Source of the DNA: Benincasa hispida
Lineage: Eukaryota; Streptophyta; Magnoliopsida; Cucurbitales; Cucurbitaceae
DNA: 64,000 bases
Direction of reading: 5' to 3'
Assembly (NCBI RefSeq): GCF_009727055.1
Contig: NC_052354.1
Span: 50,207,600-50,271,599 of the forward strand
Shown here: piece by piece, positions 46,617 through 58,815 of the stretch
Layout of the letters: each line of letters begins with the position of its first letter
Numbering within the stretch: the first letter of the stretch is position 1
Made by a program: the position numbers and the translations under genes
The notes under the pieces: generated by a model
Seen by the model: the letters and a program-made list of their open reading frames with translations, nothing else
Databases searched by the model: none
Told to the model about the DNA's origin: nothing

Positions 46617-47343
46617 AACACTAAGAAAACTATTGAACTGTTAATGATTTTCTTGTAAACACAAGGCTCATCAACATTTTTGGTGAAAGCCATAGGATTT
46701 GATCCCAGTATCAAATCTTATATTCCAAGATTGAGATACGTGTTTCAATTCATAAATGGATCGATTAAGCTTGCAAACCATTTGTTCTTGACCTTGTTTA
46801 ATGACCCCTTCTAGTTGCTACATATAGATGGTCTCCTCATAATTACCATTTAGAAAGGCAACGTTGACATCTATTTGGCATATCTCATAGTCATAATATG
46901 TGGCAATGAATGAGAGAATTCAAATAGACTTAAGTATGACAATAGGTGAGAAAGTTTTCTCATAGTCCACTCCTTCAACCAGGGTATAACTCTTTGCTAC
47001 TAGTCTAGTCTTAAAGGTCTGTACCTTCCCATCAATACCTTTTTTCCTCTTGTAGATCCATTTGCAACCTATAGGTTTTACGCCCATCGAGTTAATTTAC
47101 AAGATCCTAGACTGAATTGAAGTACATAGATTCCATTTCGAGATCCATAGCCTTAACCCATTCATCTTTGTCCGTATCATCCATTGCTCGGTTATAGGAC
47201 AATGAATCCTCAACTTTGCCATTTGATATGACGGTCAGGGTTTCGGTTAAACCCATACAACGAGCAGATGGATTCGGAACCCTCCCACTACGTTGGGGCT
47301 CCATCAATTGTTGAGGTGGATGTGTGTGACTAATTGAACCCAC
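46617..47343 (-). pseudogene. Outer Copia pol: linker and RT N-terminal part
   Basis: The frame 47343-47107 reads SGRVPNPSARCMGLTETLTV and AMDDTDKDEWVKAMDLEMES, the start of Copia RT. Down to 46617 follow broken RT motifs, including a SAFLNG-like and an EETIY-like stretch at about 46820-46880. It continues at 33484 across the inner Copia insertion. Confidence 0.8.
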
Positions 47344-47389
47344 ATTAACACTCTTGTTGATGTACTGGCCTCTTCAACAACTTTTGTTG

Positions 47390-47837
47390 AAGTGTTAGCA
47401 GTTTTATTAGAAAGTTCATTCAACACAATCTTATTGCGGGACTTATGCTCTATGATGTGGTTCTCTTCTAAAAATATAACATTTTTCGATGTAAATACTT
47501 TATTCTATTTAGGATATAGTAGTAACCACCCTTTGTTCTCTTGGGATAGCCTACAAATAGGCATAATTTTGAACGAGGTTCCAATTTCTTAGGATTTACC
47601 TCTAGCATATGTGCTGGACTACTCCAAATTCTGAAGTGGCATAAACTACCTTTATGACCATTCCATAATTCCAAGTGTTTCAGAAGCACTTTTGGATGGA
47701 ACATAGTTCAAAATATAAACAACAGTCATTACTACATAACCCCAAAACAAATCAGGTAAATGAACATAACTCATCATAGACCAAACCATGCTCATCAATA
47801 TTCTATTTCTCCTTTCTGATACACTATTTTGCTGAGG
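47390..47837 (-). pseudogene. Outer Copia integrase, C-terminal part
   Basis: Minus strand. STPQQNSVSERRNRILMSMV carries the conserved Glu region of the integrase core, followed by SYVHLPDLFWGYVVMTVVYI and LNYVPSKSASETLGIMEW. Several stops follow. It is interrupted at 47838-47842/52782-52786 by Gypsy F5, just before TPQQN. Confidence 0.85.
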
Positions 47838-48081
47838 TGTACTGAAACGCATCCAAAAAGTGCGTTTTCTGGATTTAGAATTTAATTAGCATTATGCTTA
47901 ATTTGAGATCTTTGATGCTTTCATTGTTTAATTGTAGGAAATCGAGCAATTGGATGCAAACAAGAAATTTTGGAAGATTAATGATCAAAATACCCCCAAG
48001 ATCAAAGTTTTGACCTAGTGTAATGATCAAAGGAGAAAAAGGAAAGAAAATGTGGAAATCGGAGGCAAGGCAACGTTGAAC

Positions 48082-48246
48082 AAGCGTTGCAACGCTGGCC
48101 CATGACGCTGCAAGGCAGAGAGCATCTAAAAATAGGGCAAGCAGCTTTGTGACGCTATGATTAGTGCTACGTGCTATGGATTTAATTGACGCCAGCATTG
48201 CAACGATTCCCTGGAGCGTTGCAATGCTGCGACTACTGTCTATATA
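48082..48246 (+). promoter_or_regulatory. GTTGCAAC palindromes and TATA box in the F5 5' LTR
   Basis: AAGCGTTGCAACGCTGG at 48082 and two variants near 48195 and 48218 precede the TATA box TCTATATAAGCAG (TATA at 48241-48246). The 3' LTR has the same arrangement at about 51722-51881, with the palindromes drifted to GTTGCAAT. This is the inferred U3 promoter. Confidence 0.5.
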
Positions 48247-49606
48247 AGCAGTTTTTAGCCGATTTGATTGAAGAAGGAACTTTTAGGGGCTATTTTAAAA
48301 GCATAAAGCAATATTTCAGTGAGGCTTCCTTGGGGAGTGTAATTCTGGAAAGAGGCGGCATCTCAGAGCTTCAAAGGATCAAAAATTTGAAGAGTTCGTT
48401 GGGCTACGATTCCGGATTCGAGGACGAGAGTTAAGAACACGACTTGCAATTTCTTCCCTCTTTTATTTTCTGTCCTTTGTGTTTGGAAATCTCATGAATG
48501 GTCTATGTTTGTGTTGTAACCATGAGTGACTGATTTGTGTTTCTAGGGTGTTGATTTAGTTTTATGGATTGTGAAAACTGATTTGGTTTTTCTTGGATTG
48601 AATTTATGCATAATTATTTTAGCATGTTTATTCTTAATACATTTGATTAACTGATCACTAATTAAATGTTTTTAACTCATTGTCTGTCTCGAGAGAGAAG
48701 GTGTTTAGTTGGATCTAGCATGTTAAATTGCTAATCGAGTATGCACGAGAGTGATAGGAGATTAATAAATATTGTTGATGGAGGAACTTAATGTTATGGC
48801 TAGTCAAGCAATAGAAGAGATTCAGGTCGATGGTTAGTCATTAGAAAGGGTTGAGCTTGAGAGAGGAGACTTGGATAAAAGACTCCTAGATCTATAATTT
48901 ACATGAATCAATCTAAGGTCAAAATAATTAATTTGGTTAATCCGTCTAACGAAATCATACCCTAGAACCTATCTTTGTCTAGTTTCACCCTAGTTTTATC
49001 TTTTCTTGCTTTTTAGGATTAGATTGGTTAGGCTCTCGTCATAGTCCGATCCCCTAACTAAAATTAGAAGAATCTCTGAATAGCTAAAAAATTCAAACTA
49101 ATTCCTTAGAGGACGATACTCGGTTTCTTGACCATTTTGCTATATTATAATTTGATGCGTGCACTTGTGTTACCATCAAGTTTTTGGCGCCGTTGCTAAG
49201 GAATTGTGCTTTGATTTCTTTTAATATTTTAGAGATTTGACATATTTTAATTTAGGATGTAGATTGTTTCTTTTTTATTTTATTTTGCTTCGTTTTTTTT
49301 TATTTGAGTCTTCTTTTGTGTGATTGCTTGTGGTGTATGCTTTACTATGTCTTATTATAATTTAGGTGGTCTTATGGGTTTTATCAACCTAATTTATGTC
49401 TGACACCACCACCACCACCAACTTTTTTCAACCCATCTCCATATCCCATTAGTTACCATCCTAGGAGTATATAAGTTTTTATGTTTATCCACCCCCAGTA
49501 GAGGAGAAACCTTCTTTAGAGGACCAGTTAAAAATAGTTTATCTTAGTCCCAATTTAGGAGGTTTTGTATGGAGGAGAGGAGGAGGTTGGATAGGATAGA
49601 AGCCCG

Positions 49607-49870
49607 TTGGTGGAGAATGAGGCAGCTCTGAAACGTGTAAGAGATCAACTTAGTCTGATGGTTGACGCATTTAGAGCCTTGTATGGGAAGCATATTTCCA
49701 CTGCCACTGAGGCAGGGAGGTCAGTTATTGTAGATTCTGATGATAAGGATGAGTTGGAAACATTAGAGTCATATCAAGAGCCAGTTTGTGAGATTGAGAG
49801 AGAAGATGTGCCTAATTTAGACAAGGAAGTTCAAGTGATTAAGGTTAAGGTTGAGGTTAAAGAGCCTTAG
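49607..49870 (+). CDS. Small acidic ORF of Gypsy F5, function unknown
   Basis: 87 codons. The N-terminal part ALKRVRDQLSLMVDAFRALY could form an amphipathic helix or coiled coil; the C-terminal part is acidic (VDSDDKDELETLESYQEPVC) and ends EVQVIKVKVEVKEP. The EPVCE...VQVIK section matches the F4 ORF at 29140-29409. It sits between the primer site and a conserved noncoding segment (GACGTT-type AAAC..GCTTCTT..GAGGCAACCCAA, about 50130-50175) that I recall from Athila-like elements. No known function. Confidence 0.4.
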   Translation: MVENEAALKRVRDQLSLMVDAFRALYGKHISTATEAGRSVIVDSDDKDELETLESYQEPVCEIEREDVPNLDKEVQVIKVKVEVKEP

Positions 49871-52786
49871 ATTCCATCACTTAAGAGTCCTCTTGCCATT
49901 AATTTTCCTCTTTCATATTCTTATGAGCTGTGTCAGTTTAAGTCTACTTTTAATTTTGAGTCTTTTTATTTTTCAAAAATTAGAAATACCAGAAATAATT
50001 TTCTTCTTTTAGGTACCCTAGAAAAGATGGAATACCTACAAGACTTTGTAGGTTATATTGATTCAAGCAAGAAGGGACCTGAAAAATGGGAGAACTTTTA
50101 TATACCTTGATGGACAATCTCCCATGTCGTCTAGCTTGGATGTTAAACTCAACGCTTCTTAAGAGGCAACCCAAGTTTTTATTTTCTTTTTGTTATTTTA
50201 GTTTATTTTATTATTTTTTATTTTTAGTTCATCACTCATGGTTTGGACTCTTATCTTTTTCTGGTCCAAGTTTTATAGGAGCCCTCAAATTAAAGTATGG
50301 TTTGCAAACCTGACACACATGGATTACTTTATTAATTAGGCTAGTTTTGCTTACTCCCTATGCTTTATTTTATTGCATTTAGGACAGTGCATGTTTTTAA
50401 GTTTGAGGTGGGGGAAGTATTGCATACTTTTGTTTGTCTGGTTATTCTTATCCTGCTATGCATGTTGTTTAGAAAAATTGGCTTATGCATGATTATTGAT
50501 GAATTGTTTTGAGTGGCTAAATCTTAAGGAAACTTTTAATTTTTTTTTTTTGAATTAAAAAGAGGATCTTGTGCTTAAATTGTGAAATTTGCTGAGGATG
50601 TAGTGATTATGATTGCTGATGAGTTATTCTAAATTTTCATGTTAGATGATCTGCTGTGGAAATAGGATGACATACTCCTGAATTAAATTATCTTTAAGTC
50701 CCTTTTTGAGTCTCCATAGCATGAGTACGTAGTCATTTTAATTTAAAAACTTTAACTAAAAGGAGGATTCAATGTAGTGTATTTGGTTGTTGCCTCAAAA
50801 GGTCTCACCGGTTAAAGGGTTGATGTGCATGATGGTTTGTAATTTTAGACTAAGAGAAAAACAAAAGAATATTATTATTGCCTTTGAGGAAAAAAAAATA
50901 GAGTATATACTCATGTGCTTAAAAAAAACATCTTTTTATTATTTTAAACTTGTAATGTGTATGCATGGGTGAGGGTAAAAAGAGCTGCCTTTATTGTGAT
51001 CAGTTAGGACACCTGCGAATTGACTAGGTATGGTTCCCTGCTGTGGATATGTAAAAGCTAATGCCCCTAGGTAAAATTATGCAAGTTTAGGGCCCTTTTT
51101 GTTGTTAAAAAGAAAAAGAAAAATAAATATAAAAACAAGATACCTTAGTGAACATATTACTTTCTTGAATGTGTGGATGTTTGATGATTGGTGCATAAGC
51201 CAGAGTAAAGGAAAAACTGGATAAGCTCTCTTGAACCTAACTTTAGTTCTTGTGTTTTGAATTAAATGTGACTTGCACACAAAAACACGTAGGAGATGAT
51301 GAGATTTGTCCTTGAAATCTTTTAATGTTGGGATGTGTTTGAAAGTTTCTACTAATGGATCTAATATGCTTATTCTGAATGATAAGGTTTTGAGTCATTT
51401 GCATGCTTGTCTAAATTTCATTGTAGTCTTGTTCTTTCTTTGCTCGGGACTAGCATCATTCTAAGTTTGGGGTGGTGAAATCCATAAAAAAAAGTGTGTT
51501 TTCTGGGCAAAGAATTTAGTTATTTTTTTGCTTAATTTGAGATCTTTGATGCTTTTTTATTGTTTAATTGTAGGAAGTCGAGGAATTGGATGAGAACCAA
51601 CAATTTTTGGAAGATTAATGACCAAAATACCCCCAAGAAGGTCAAAGTTTTGACCTAGGGTAATGACCATAGGAGAAAAAGAAAAAAAATACGAAAATCG
51701 GAGGCAGGGCAGTGTTGAACAAGTGTTGCAATGCTATCCCGCGACCCTGCAAGGCACGAGGCATCTAAAAACAGGGCAGCATTGTGACGCTAAAATTAGT
51801 GTTGCGTGCTATAGATTTAATTGACGCCAGTGTTGCAATGCTTCCCTAGAGCATTGCAATGTTGCGACTACTGTCTATATAAGCAGTTTTTAGCCGATTT
51901 GATTGGAGGAGGCACTTTTAGGGCTATTTTGAGAGCGTAAAGCAATATTTCAGTGAGGCTTCCATGGGGAGTGTAATTCTGGATAGAGGCGCCATCTCGA
52001 AGCTTCAAAGGATCAAAGATTTGAAGAGTTAGTTGGGTTGCAATTCCGGATTCGAGGACAAGAGTCAAGAACATGGCTTGCAATTTCTTCCCTCTTTTAT
52101 ATACTATCCTTTGTGTTGTAACCATTAGTGACTGATTTGTGTTTCTAGGTTGTTGATTTAGTTTTATGGATTGTGAAAACTGATTTGGCTATTTCTTAGA
52201 TTGAATTTATGAATAATTATTTTAGCATGTTTGTTCTTAATACATTTGATTAACTGATCACTAATTGGATGTTTTTAACTCAATGTTTGTCTCGAGAGAG
52301 AAGGTGTTAAGTTAAGTCTAGCATGTTAAACTGTTAATAGAGTATGCACGAGAGTGATAGGAGATTAATAGAGATTGTTGATGGAGGAACTTAATGTTGT
52401 GGCTAGTCATGCGATAGAAGAGATTCAGGTCGATGGTTAGTCATTAGAAAGGGTTGAGCTCGAGAGAGGATACCTGGATAAAAGACTCCTAGATCTATAA
52501 TTTGTATGAATCAATCTAAGGTAAAAATAATTAATTTGGTTAATTCGTTTAATGAAATCATACCCTAGAACGTGTCTTTGTCTAGTTTCACCTCAGTTTT
52601 ATCTTTTCTTACTTTTTAGGATTAGATTAGTTAGGTTCTCATCATAGTCCGGTCCCTTAAATAAAATTAGAATAATCTCTGAATAGCTAAAAGAGTCAAA
52701 CCAATTCCTCAGAGGACGATACTCGATTTCTTGACCGTTTTACTATATTATAATTTGACGCGTGCGCTTGCGCTACCATCATGTAC

Positions 52787-53194
52787 TAGGTGCTGAGAAT
52801 TGGGATGCAATTCCATGTTCTATCATGTAGTCCTGAAATCTTAAATCCATATCTTTTCCACCTTGATCTAATCTAAGTGTTTTAATGATTTTTTTTTAAT
52901 GAATTCTTAACCTCAACCTTATACTCTTTGATATTTTCAAGAGCTTTAAACTTATGTTGCATTAGGCAAATATACCCATATCTTGAATAATCATCTATAA
53001 AAGAGATTAAATATTCAAATCCTCCTATTGCCTTAACATTTATAGGACCATATAGGTCTGAATGTACAAGTTGTAAGGGTTCTTTGACTCTATGATCTTT
53101 TTCCAGTAAAAGGTTTTTTTTTTTTTTTTTTGTCATTTTACCTTCAAGGAATGACTCACATACTGGTAATGAATTTTCTTCTAACTCTTTTAGA
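52787..53194 (-). pseudogene. Outer Copia integrase, N-terminal part
   Basis: Minus strand. ENSLPVCESFLEGKM is the end of the GAG-pre-integrase domain. It is followed by a Lys-run, LQLVHSDLYGPINVKAIGGF (first catalytic Asp region) and YLISFIDDYSRYGYICLM (second Asp region). After a frame change it runs to GIxSQFSAPSTC-like sequence at the Gypsy F5 border. The first six residues of the 109-codon frame (MCIRDS) come from the adapter and are not part of the protein. Confidence 0.88.
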
Positions 53195-53232
53195 CTGTCT
53201 CTTATACACATCTAGATGTGTATAAGAGACAG
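53195..53232. other. Nextera mate-pair junction adapter (artefact)
   Basis: Third copy of the 38-bp palindrome of two Tn5 mosaic ends. It falls inside the GAG-pre-integrase coding part of the outer Copia: INLNRIERSVMNDG on one side and LKELEENSLPVC on the other. Here little or no coding sequence appears to be lost, unlike the other two sites. Confidence 0.98.
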
Positions 53233-53779
53233 GTTTTAACCATCATTCATAACCGACCTCTCAATCCTATTGAGATTTATGTGGTCTAATCTTAGGTGCC
53301 AAAGTTGGGCATTTTCTTTACGATTAATCTTTTTTCTTTTATTTTGGGTTGTTGCAGTTCTGAACATTTCAGTATTTAGAAGTGCCTTAGTTGCTAACGA
53401 CCTTAGCACATATAGATTATTTTATAAGTTTGTGTAGAACAAATGTTAACACCATTCTTGTAAATAAACACTTTATCTACATTGAAAGAAAGATAATAAT
53501 GTTGTTCAAACAAACACTTTATAGAAATCAAGTTTCTCTATAAACTAGGAAGTAGTAGACATTGCTCAATAACAAATAAAAGATTTCTGAAAATTATTCT
53601 AATGCCTCCCACTGCTGCTACTGAGACGACTTGCTCAGTTCCAATTCACATCGTCATCTCGCCAGTCTTGAGCTACTACCAGGAACTAATTCCCTGAAAA
53701 GAAGAACAAACATGATTACTGACCCCTGAATCAATTATCCAGGCCGAATCATCATTCTCCACTAAACAAGTTTCCAAAA
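53233..53779 (-). pseudogene. Outer Copia protease and GAG-pre-integrase start
   Basis: Minus strand. ETCLVENDDSAWIIDSG with the DSG-type aspartic protease site, then NHVCSSFQGIS, stops, and HINLNRIERSVMN of the pre-integrase domain. Frames are broken in several places. Confidence 0.75.
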
Positions 53780-54660
53780 CTAATAAATATATTTACCTTT
53801 TTTAATCTTCTTTTTTTCTACTAAATACTTGGGACCGTTTTGTTTCCAGTGTCCCTTCTGATTGTAGTAGAAACATTTTCCTTTGGCAACTTTAGCCTTC
53901 TCGCCCCTCTGGGCTGCAATAGGGTTAGCTTTATTTCCTTGACCTAACTTCTTCTTCTTTTTAATGGCAGATGAAGTAGGCACACATTTTGTTCTAGAGG
54001 TCGAACTTATGTAGAACTTCTTGGAAGAAGTGGCAACATTTGCCTCTCCCTTATGTTTCTTGACTTTCATCAAGGATTGATAAGTCTGTAGTTCATTGAG
54101 GAGGATGGCCAGGTTCTGTAGTCTAGCTTGTTCATAACAACGTTACTATGGAACTGAAGGAAACTCTCTGATAGAGTCCTCAAAATACAACTAACTTGAT
54201 TGGTTTCATTGATAATGACCCTGTTTATTTCAGTCACATTAAAATGAACCATCATGTTGAGAATATGTTCTCTGATATATGTCCCCCACTTTCATACGGG
54301 CATTGAAGATGAACTTCATAGCATTATGTTTGAGTTGTAAGGACGACTGTCCAAATATCTCTCGCAATGGATCTATAATTTTGCATGCAGTGACCATGGA
54401 TTTGTGCTTCTTTGCTAAAACTTCAGACAAACAGGCAAAAATGTATGCTCAAGCCTTCTCATTTGCTTTTACTCATCTCTCGTATGCATCCCAAACATTT
54501 CGAGCTGCATTTTGAGCTGGGACCTGAGGACACTCCTTAAGTAGGAAAAACCTTAGGTCATCGATGACTAAGATAGTATTGATTGTGTTTTCCAACTTAT
54601 GTAGTTATCACCAGTTAACTTATCAACACTTAAAAGATTGATTACAGCTTTAGTCATATT
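53780..54660 (-). pseudogene. Outer Copia gag with zinc knuckle
   Basis: Minus strand from about 54660. Gag pieces (SVDKLTGDNY-like at the start, then MSEVLAKKHKSMVTACKIID and RTYSQHD, then MMVHFNVTEINRVIINETNQ) lie in shifting frames. The nucleocapsid part (54073-53780) is Lys-rich with KCFYYNQKGHWKQNGPKYLV, a knuckle in which the second Cys of C-x2-C is Tyr. It is inactive. Confidence 0.82.
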
Positions 54661-56894
54661 TGAAATTTGCTGAAACCATAGCAATTATTTATATTAGTTA
54701 TATGCATTACCCATTAAAAAATCAATCAAATTTAGCAAAATTATAATGTATCCTATATGACATCTAATTTTGTAATGATGCTTCGGTGAGTTAGGATAAA
54801 AGTCACCGTAGGGTGAACAATCACTCATTCACTGAATTGAGACATTCTCAACTAATCATCACACCAGAATAACTCTTATTCCTACAATGATTAGTCACCA
54901 TTGTTCGATCAAGAAATCATTAACTTATTTAATAATTTCTTGTTAGTGTAAACCTTCATTTTAGGTTCTAGAGCTTAGCCCAAATGAGCTAACCATAGAG
55001 AAAAACTTATTGGGAAAAAAACTAAAGCAATCCTATCCGTTGCTGGAGTTTTGAGTAAAATTCTATGCAAATATCTTCTTTTGGGAGACACAAGAAAACG
55101 GTGCCACGAGGCAGAGCATGAAACCTTATTGCAAACTAATGAAGGAGACTGTGGGATGCATTGACACACGTCCCTTTCCCACTTACTATAAACAATTTTT
55201 CCATTCACCTTGATATTGATTTGTGCAAATACCTTTCTTGGGGGACACAAGCAAATGGTGCCATGAGACCGAGCATAGATCTCATGGTGTGAACTTTTAG
55301 GGAGAACGTGAAAGGAAATTGACATATCATATACATCACTTTCCTTCCATTAAGTGTTTTAAACCTAAGGTTCTTTACTTAGGTAAATCTAACTACCATT
55401 TTATCTAAGTGGATTATTAAATTGGCCCAATATAGCTCTTATATTGGATAGCTTAACAATATATATATTGTTTATTAAACACTTTAATAAACTAAATCAT
55501 TTATTACATGTTTATAAAATACTTGTCTAATTCACCTTTCAGGTTGGTTCCCAGGTAGGGGTGATCCATTTCAGTCAGTTTAAATGCCTCAGCCGTAGAC
55601 AGAAACTTCCTTAGACAAAGGTCCCTTATAGACAATCATTTTATAAATTTAATCTTTTATTATTTTCAATTTAATCCTATTAAAAAGAGAAGAAAATATT
55701 GATCTATTTCTAATCATATTAGAAATATTTTAACATAGGTCTAGGTGAATTGATTTTAAACCATTTAAAATTAATTGAAACCTACATTTACATGCAACTC
55801 TTGACTATAGATTTTAATTATAATCATCAAACTTAATGATACTTATAATTTAATGAAATAATTAAAACCTATAATCATGCATCTAATGACATTAATTAAA
55901 TATAACATTTATATTTACTAAGTAATATCATGCTCAATGCAATTTCATTTTCATTATATAATATAACACTTATATTATAACCTAATGCAAAAAATAAAAT
56001 ATCCTTCATACAAACCATATAATATAACCTTTATATTATAGTAGGATGCATGGACATGTTAAATATGCATGCAATCATATAATATAACATTTATATTCAA
56101 TATGATGCATGAACATGTTTATTCTATTATGCAACTATATAGTATAACGATTATATTAGGTATGATGCATGATAAAATGTTTATCCTATGGTGAAATTTT
56201 AAACTATATGGTATACATTAGGCAATATATAAAAATTAATCATACATCATATGTAAAATTAATTAAACATCAAAATTGGACAAAAAATTGGCACATTTAT
56301 ATTAATTTAATTAATTAAAATAAAGAAAATTACAAAAAGGGGGAAAAATAGGGAAAAACTTCTCCAAGCCTTGAAACTGCCTCAAATGCACGATCGGCCA
56401 GCCAATGACATGCTCACATCATCCATTTGAAGCATAGCAACGCTTCTGCCGAGTGTAACTACACTGCGTTGCAATGTTGCCATAGCATAATGCTACACTT
56501 GGCTTCAGTGTTGCAATGCTGTTGCCGAGCATAGTTACGTTGGGCTTTTTTGAGTAGTAGTGTAAAGCACAATGTTGCAACACTATGCCTTACACTTCAA
56601 CACTGAATACAAGTCTCTACTTCATTATTTGTCTGTTCTTGCTCCAGGAAGCTCAGAATCCAAGCCTCCTTCATGGAAAACTCTTCACCACGAATGATGC
56701 AGACTGACAAACTCGATAGAAAGACTTTAAATGCTTAAAACAATGGGCCCTTACAACTTTAAACCATTTAAAGCAGTAAATCTAAGTGACAGATTTTTGA
56801 AAATATTCAATTTGCAAACCACAATCACAATGTAGTGCAAAATCTACCATTTCTCTATTTTTACTTTAAAAAAAAAAAAATTAGAGACACGATT
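54661..56894 (-). other. Untranslated leader of the outer Copia
   Basis: About 2.2 kb without gene, parallel in layout to the inner Copia leader (for example the AATTCACCTTTCAGGTTGGTTC section at 55510 against 43037). Near 56430-56590 it carries several GTTGCAAT/GTTGCAAC motifs instead of the CGATCG repeat of the inner copy. The 116-codon minus frame at 54975-55325 is not a known protein. Confidence 0.65.
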
Positions 56895-56908
56895 TGGCTC
56901 TGGTACCA
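56895..56908 (-). other. Primer-binding site of the outer Copia
   Basis: TGGTACCAGAGCCA on the minus strand, two bases from the LTR end. It is a variant of the initiator tRNA-Met site TGGTATCAGAGC. Confidence 0.8.
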
Positions 56909-56910
56909 AT

Positions 56911-58815
56911 TGAAGGAATCAAATTCCCAATGTAGAAGCGAATAATCACTTTTGTATCAATGAATTTATTTTTTAAACAAAAGTTAAAAACAGAGAAAAC
57001 AAAATATAGAGAGGATAAACAATAACTCGGCCTAAACATGCTTTCTAATTAAATTACTAAGAGTAAAAGGAAAAATATACATACCCTTGAAGGAAACCTA
57101 CTTCAAGTATTCCTCTCCCTGTGCTCATGAAGATAGCAATGTCACAGGATCTCTTGGACACCACCATAAGTGACTTCCTCATTATTTTCAAGGTGAGAAT
57201 CAAGAGAGAGTTGTGGGCTTGTTTTGTTAATTTTGGTGAAGGAGAAGAGAAAACTTTTTGAGAGAGTTTCATAGAGAGGAATAAATTTTCTTGTAGAGAG
57301 TTTCCAACTGTGTATAACGTATCCAATTTTCTTCCACTGCCTCTCTCTGATCTTGTATATGAGAGAGATGAGGGTAGTTATTTTCATAACTCCCTTCATC
57401 ATGTAAAATAACTCCCAAGACATTTTAGTTATATTAAAATAATATAATTAAAACAACCTTATATTATATCCCATATAATGTAACCTATACTTTATATATC
57501 ATATATAATATAAACTAACTTTGTATTCTCTCATAAAACCTATAGTTTGAATATGAATCATATTCATATGAATTTTAACCTATAGATTTTATATAGATCT
57601 CATTCATATAATTGATATTTGAATCATATTCAAATATTTATCTCTCACTAAACTTTATATTATAATGTATCCATATACATTATATTAATTGCATCTCATA
57701 CAATTAACCCCATCAATTAATTTGAACAATTCAAATTAATCCAAAATTAATTGATTCTCATTTAACCCTTATTGAGCTAGCAAGGGGAACTTATGAACCT
57801 ACAGATTAAAAGCTCCAACAATATGAGATTAATTAATTAAACTTTTTAATTAAATTAATCAACATTCGTTAACTGTGGTCACTCCACTAAAGACCGTCAA
57901 TTGCACTCTTTAAGCTGTGAATATATTTCTATATCCATTGGATATAACCAATCAATAATAAGTTTACCTTCACAAATTGCTCATAACTACAGCTAGGTCA
58001 AAATGACCGTTTTACCCCTGTAGTTATATCAAACTCCTTAACTACCACTATTCCTTCTAATAAACAATTAGTTATAGTCTAACTATAAACTAGACTCCTC
58101 TTTGGCCAGTGAGAGGATGAGGTGCCTCATTATTCAAGATCTCGAGTCAGTCCTTAAGGGAGCAATTTATTACTCACCCCAATTATGGGAAAGAGTGAAT
58201 TCCATCTTGTGTAGCCGTGTTCTTAGATCCCCATTCGGACGAATCCCCAAAATGGTAGGCATATTGAGACGACGAATTTGGCCACTCTCACCCATATATA
58301 TCAAAGGCCACCTTCATAGGTAAGAGTTCACAATTCACTTAGGATTAATGTCAAGTCACCTATGGTCATCCTAGTGAAATGTAGGTCTCTTCAAGTAATT
58401 GTGTTATAAAGAGAGACTAATCATTTCGTGGTTTGGTCTTGTACAAACTCTTTGTACATGATATCCCTACACTCGTGTCTCCACATGAGTGATCATGATC
58501 AAATCATTTATAGCACTTCACAACAATTGTAACAATTACAAAGTGGGTTGTATCTGTAGTGTTACTAGGATAAGATACCCAACCTTATCCATATACTATA
58601 GACCATTCAGGTTATTACTTAAACATGATCCACTTGTATGTCACCACATACATGTTTAAGCTACAATAAATAACATAATATCTTAGTTTATTGGTTTGGA
58701 TTAATGCAGACTATATGTCAAATAAAATAAGACTTTATTTTATTAAATAAACAATTCATTCTACAAATAATTTACAAATTATGAAACCACGAGATTTAGG
58801 GCATCAACCCCAATA
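56911..58815 (-). mobile_element. 5' LTR of the outer Copia
   Basis: 1905 bp from TGAAGGAATCAAATTCCC to GCATCAACCCCAATA. It matches the three pieces of the 3' LTR in order. The frames of 93 and 89 codons (57142-57423, 57057-57326) are LTR noise. Confidence 0.9.

Larger units (their letters stand above)
47843..52781 (+). mobile_element. Gypsy F5, non-autonomous (LTRs, no pol)
   Basis: 5' LTR 47843-49178 and 3' LTR 51476-52781, starting TGAAA and ending TACCATCA, flanked by TGTAC at 47838-47842 and 52782-52786 (perfect duplication, inside the outer Copia's integrase). The primer site at 49185-49202 is TGGCGCCGTTGCTAAGGA, close to the tRNA-Asp site. The 2.3-kb interior has no pol, but a small ORF (49607-49870), a central purine tract AAGTTTGAGGTGGGGG (50399-50414), a conserved noncoding block (about 50966-51083) and the polypurine tract AAGTTTGGGGTGG before the 3' LTR. 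The layout is the same as F4. Confidence 0.92.
23443..58815 (-). mobile_element. Outer Ty1/Copia retrotransposon, 35.4 kb with nested insertions
   Basis: One minus-strand Copia can be followed from its 3' LTR (23443-32389) through RNase H and RT (32460-33484), RT and linker (46617-47343), integrase (47390-47837 and 52787-53194), protease and gag (53233-54660) and the 5' leader to the primer site (56895-56908) and 5' LTR (56911-58815). Removing its four insertions leaves about 10.1 kb, a normal size. The breaks at RT and integrase rejoin cleanly across 5-bp duplications (CATAC and TGTAC). Outer flanks are CAACG (23438-23442) and CAAAT (58816-58820), which agree at only 3 of 5 bases, as could happen in an old insertion. 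All frames contain stops. Confidence 0.85.

Noticed and set aside
54975..55325. 116-codon minus-strand frame in the outer Copia leader
   Set aside because: No motif is recognised. It lies in the untranslated leader, and the corresponding part of the inner Copia leader has no such frame.
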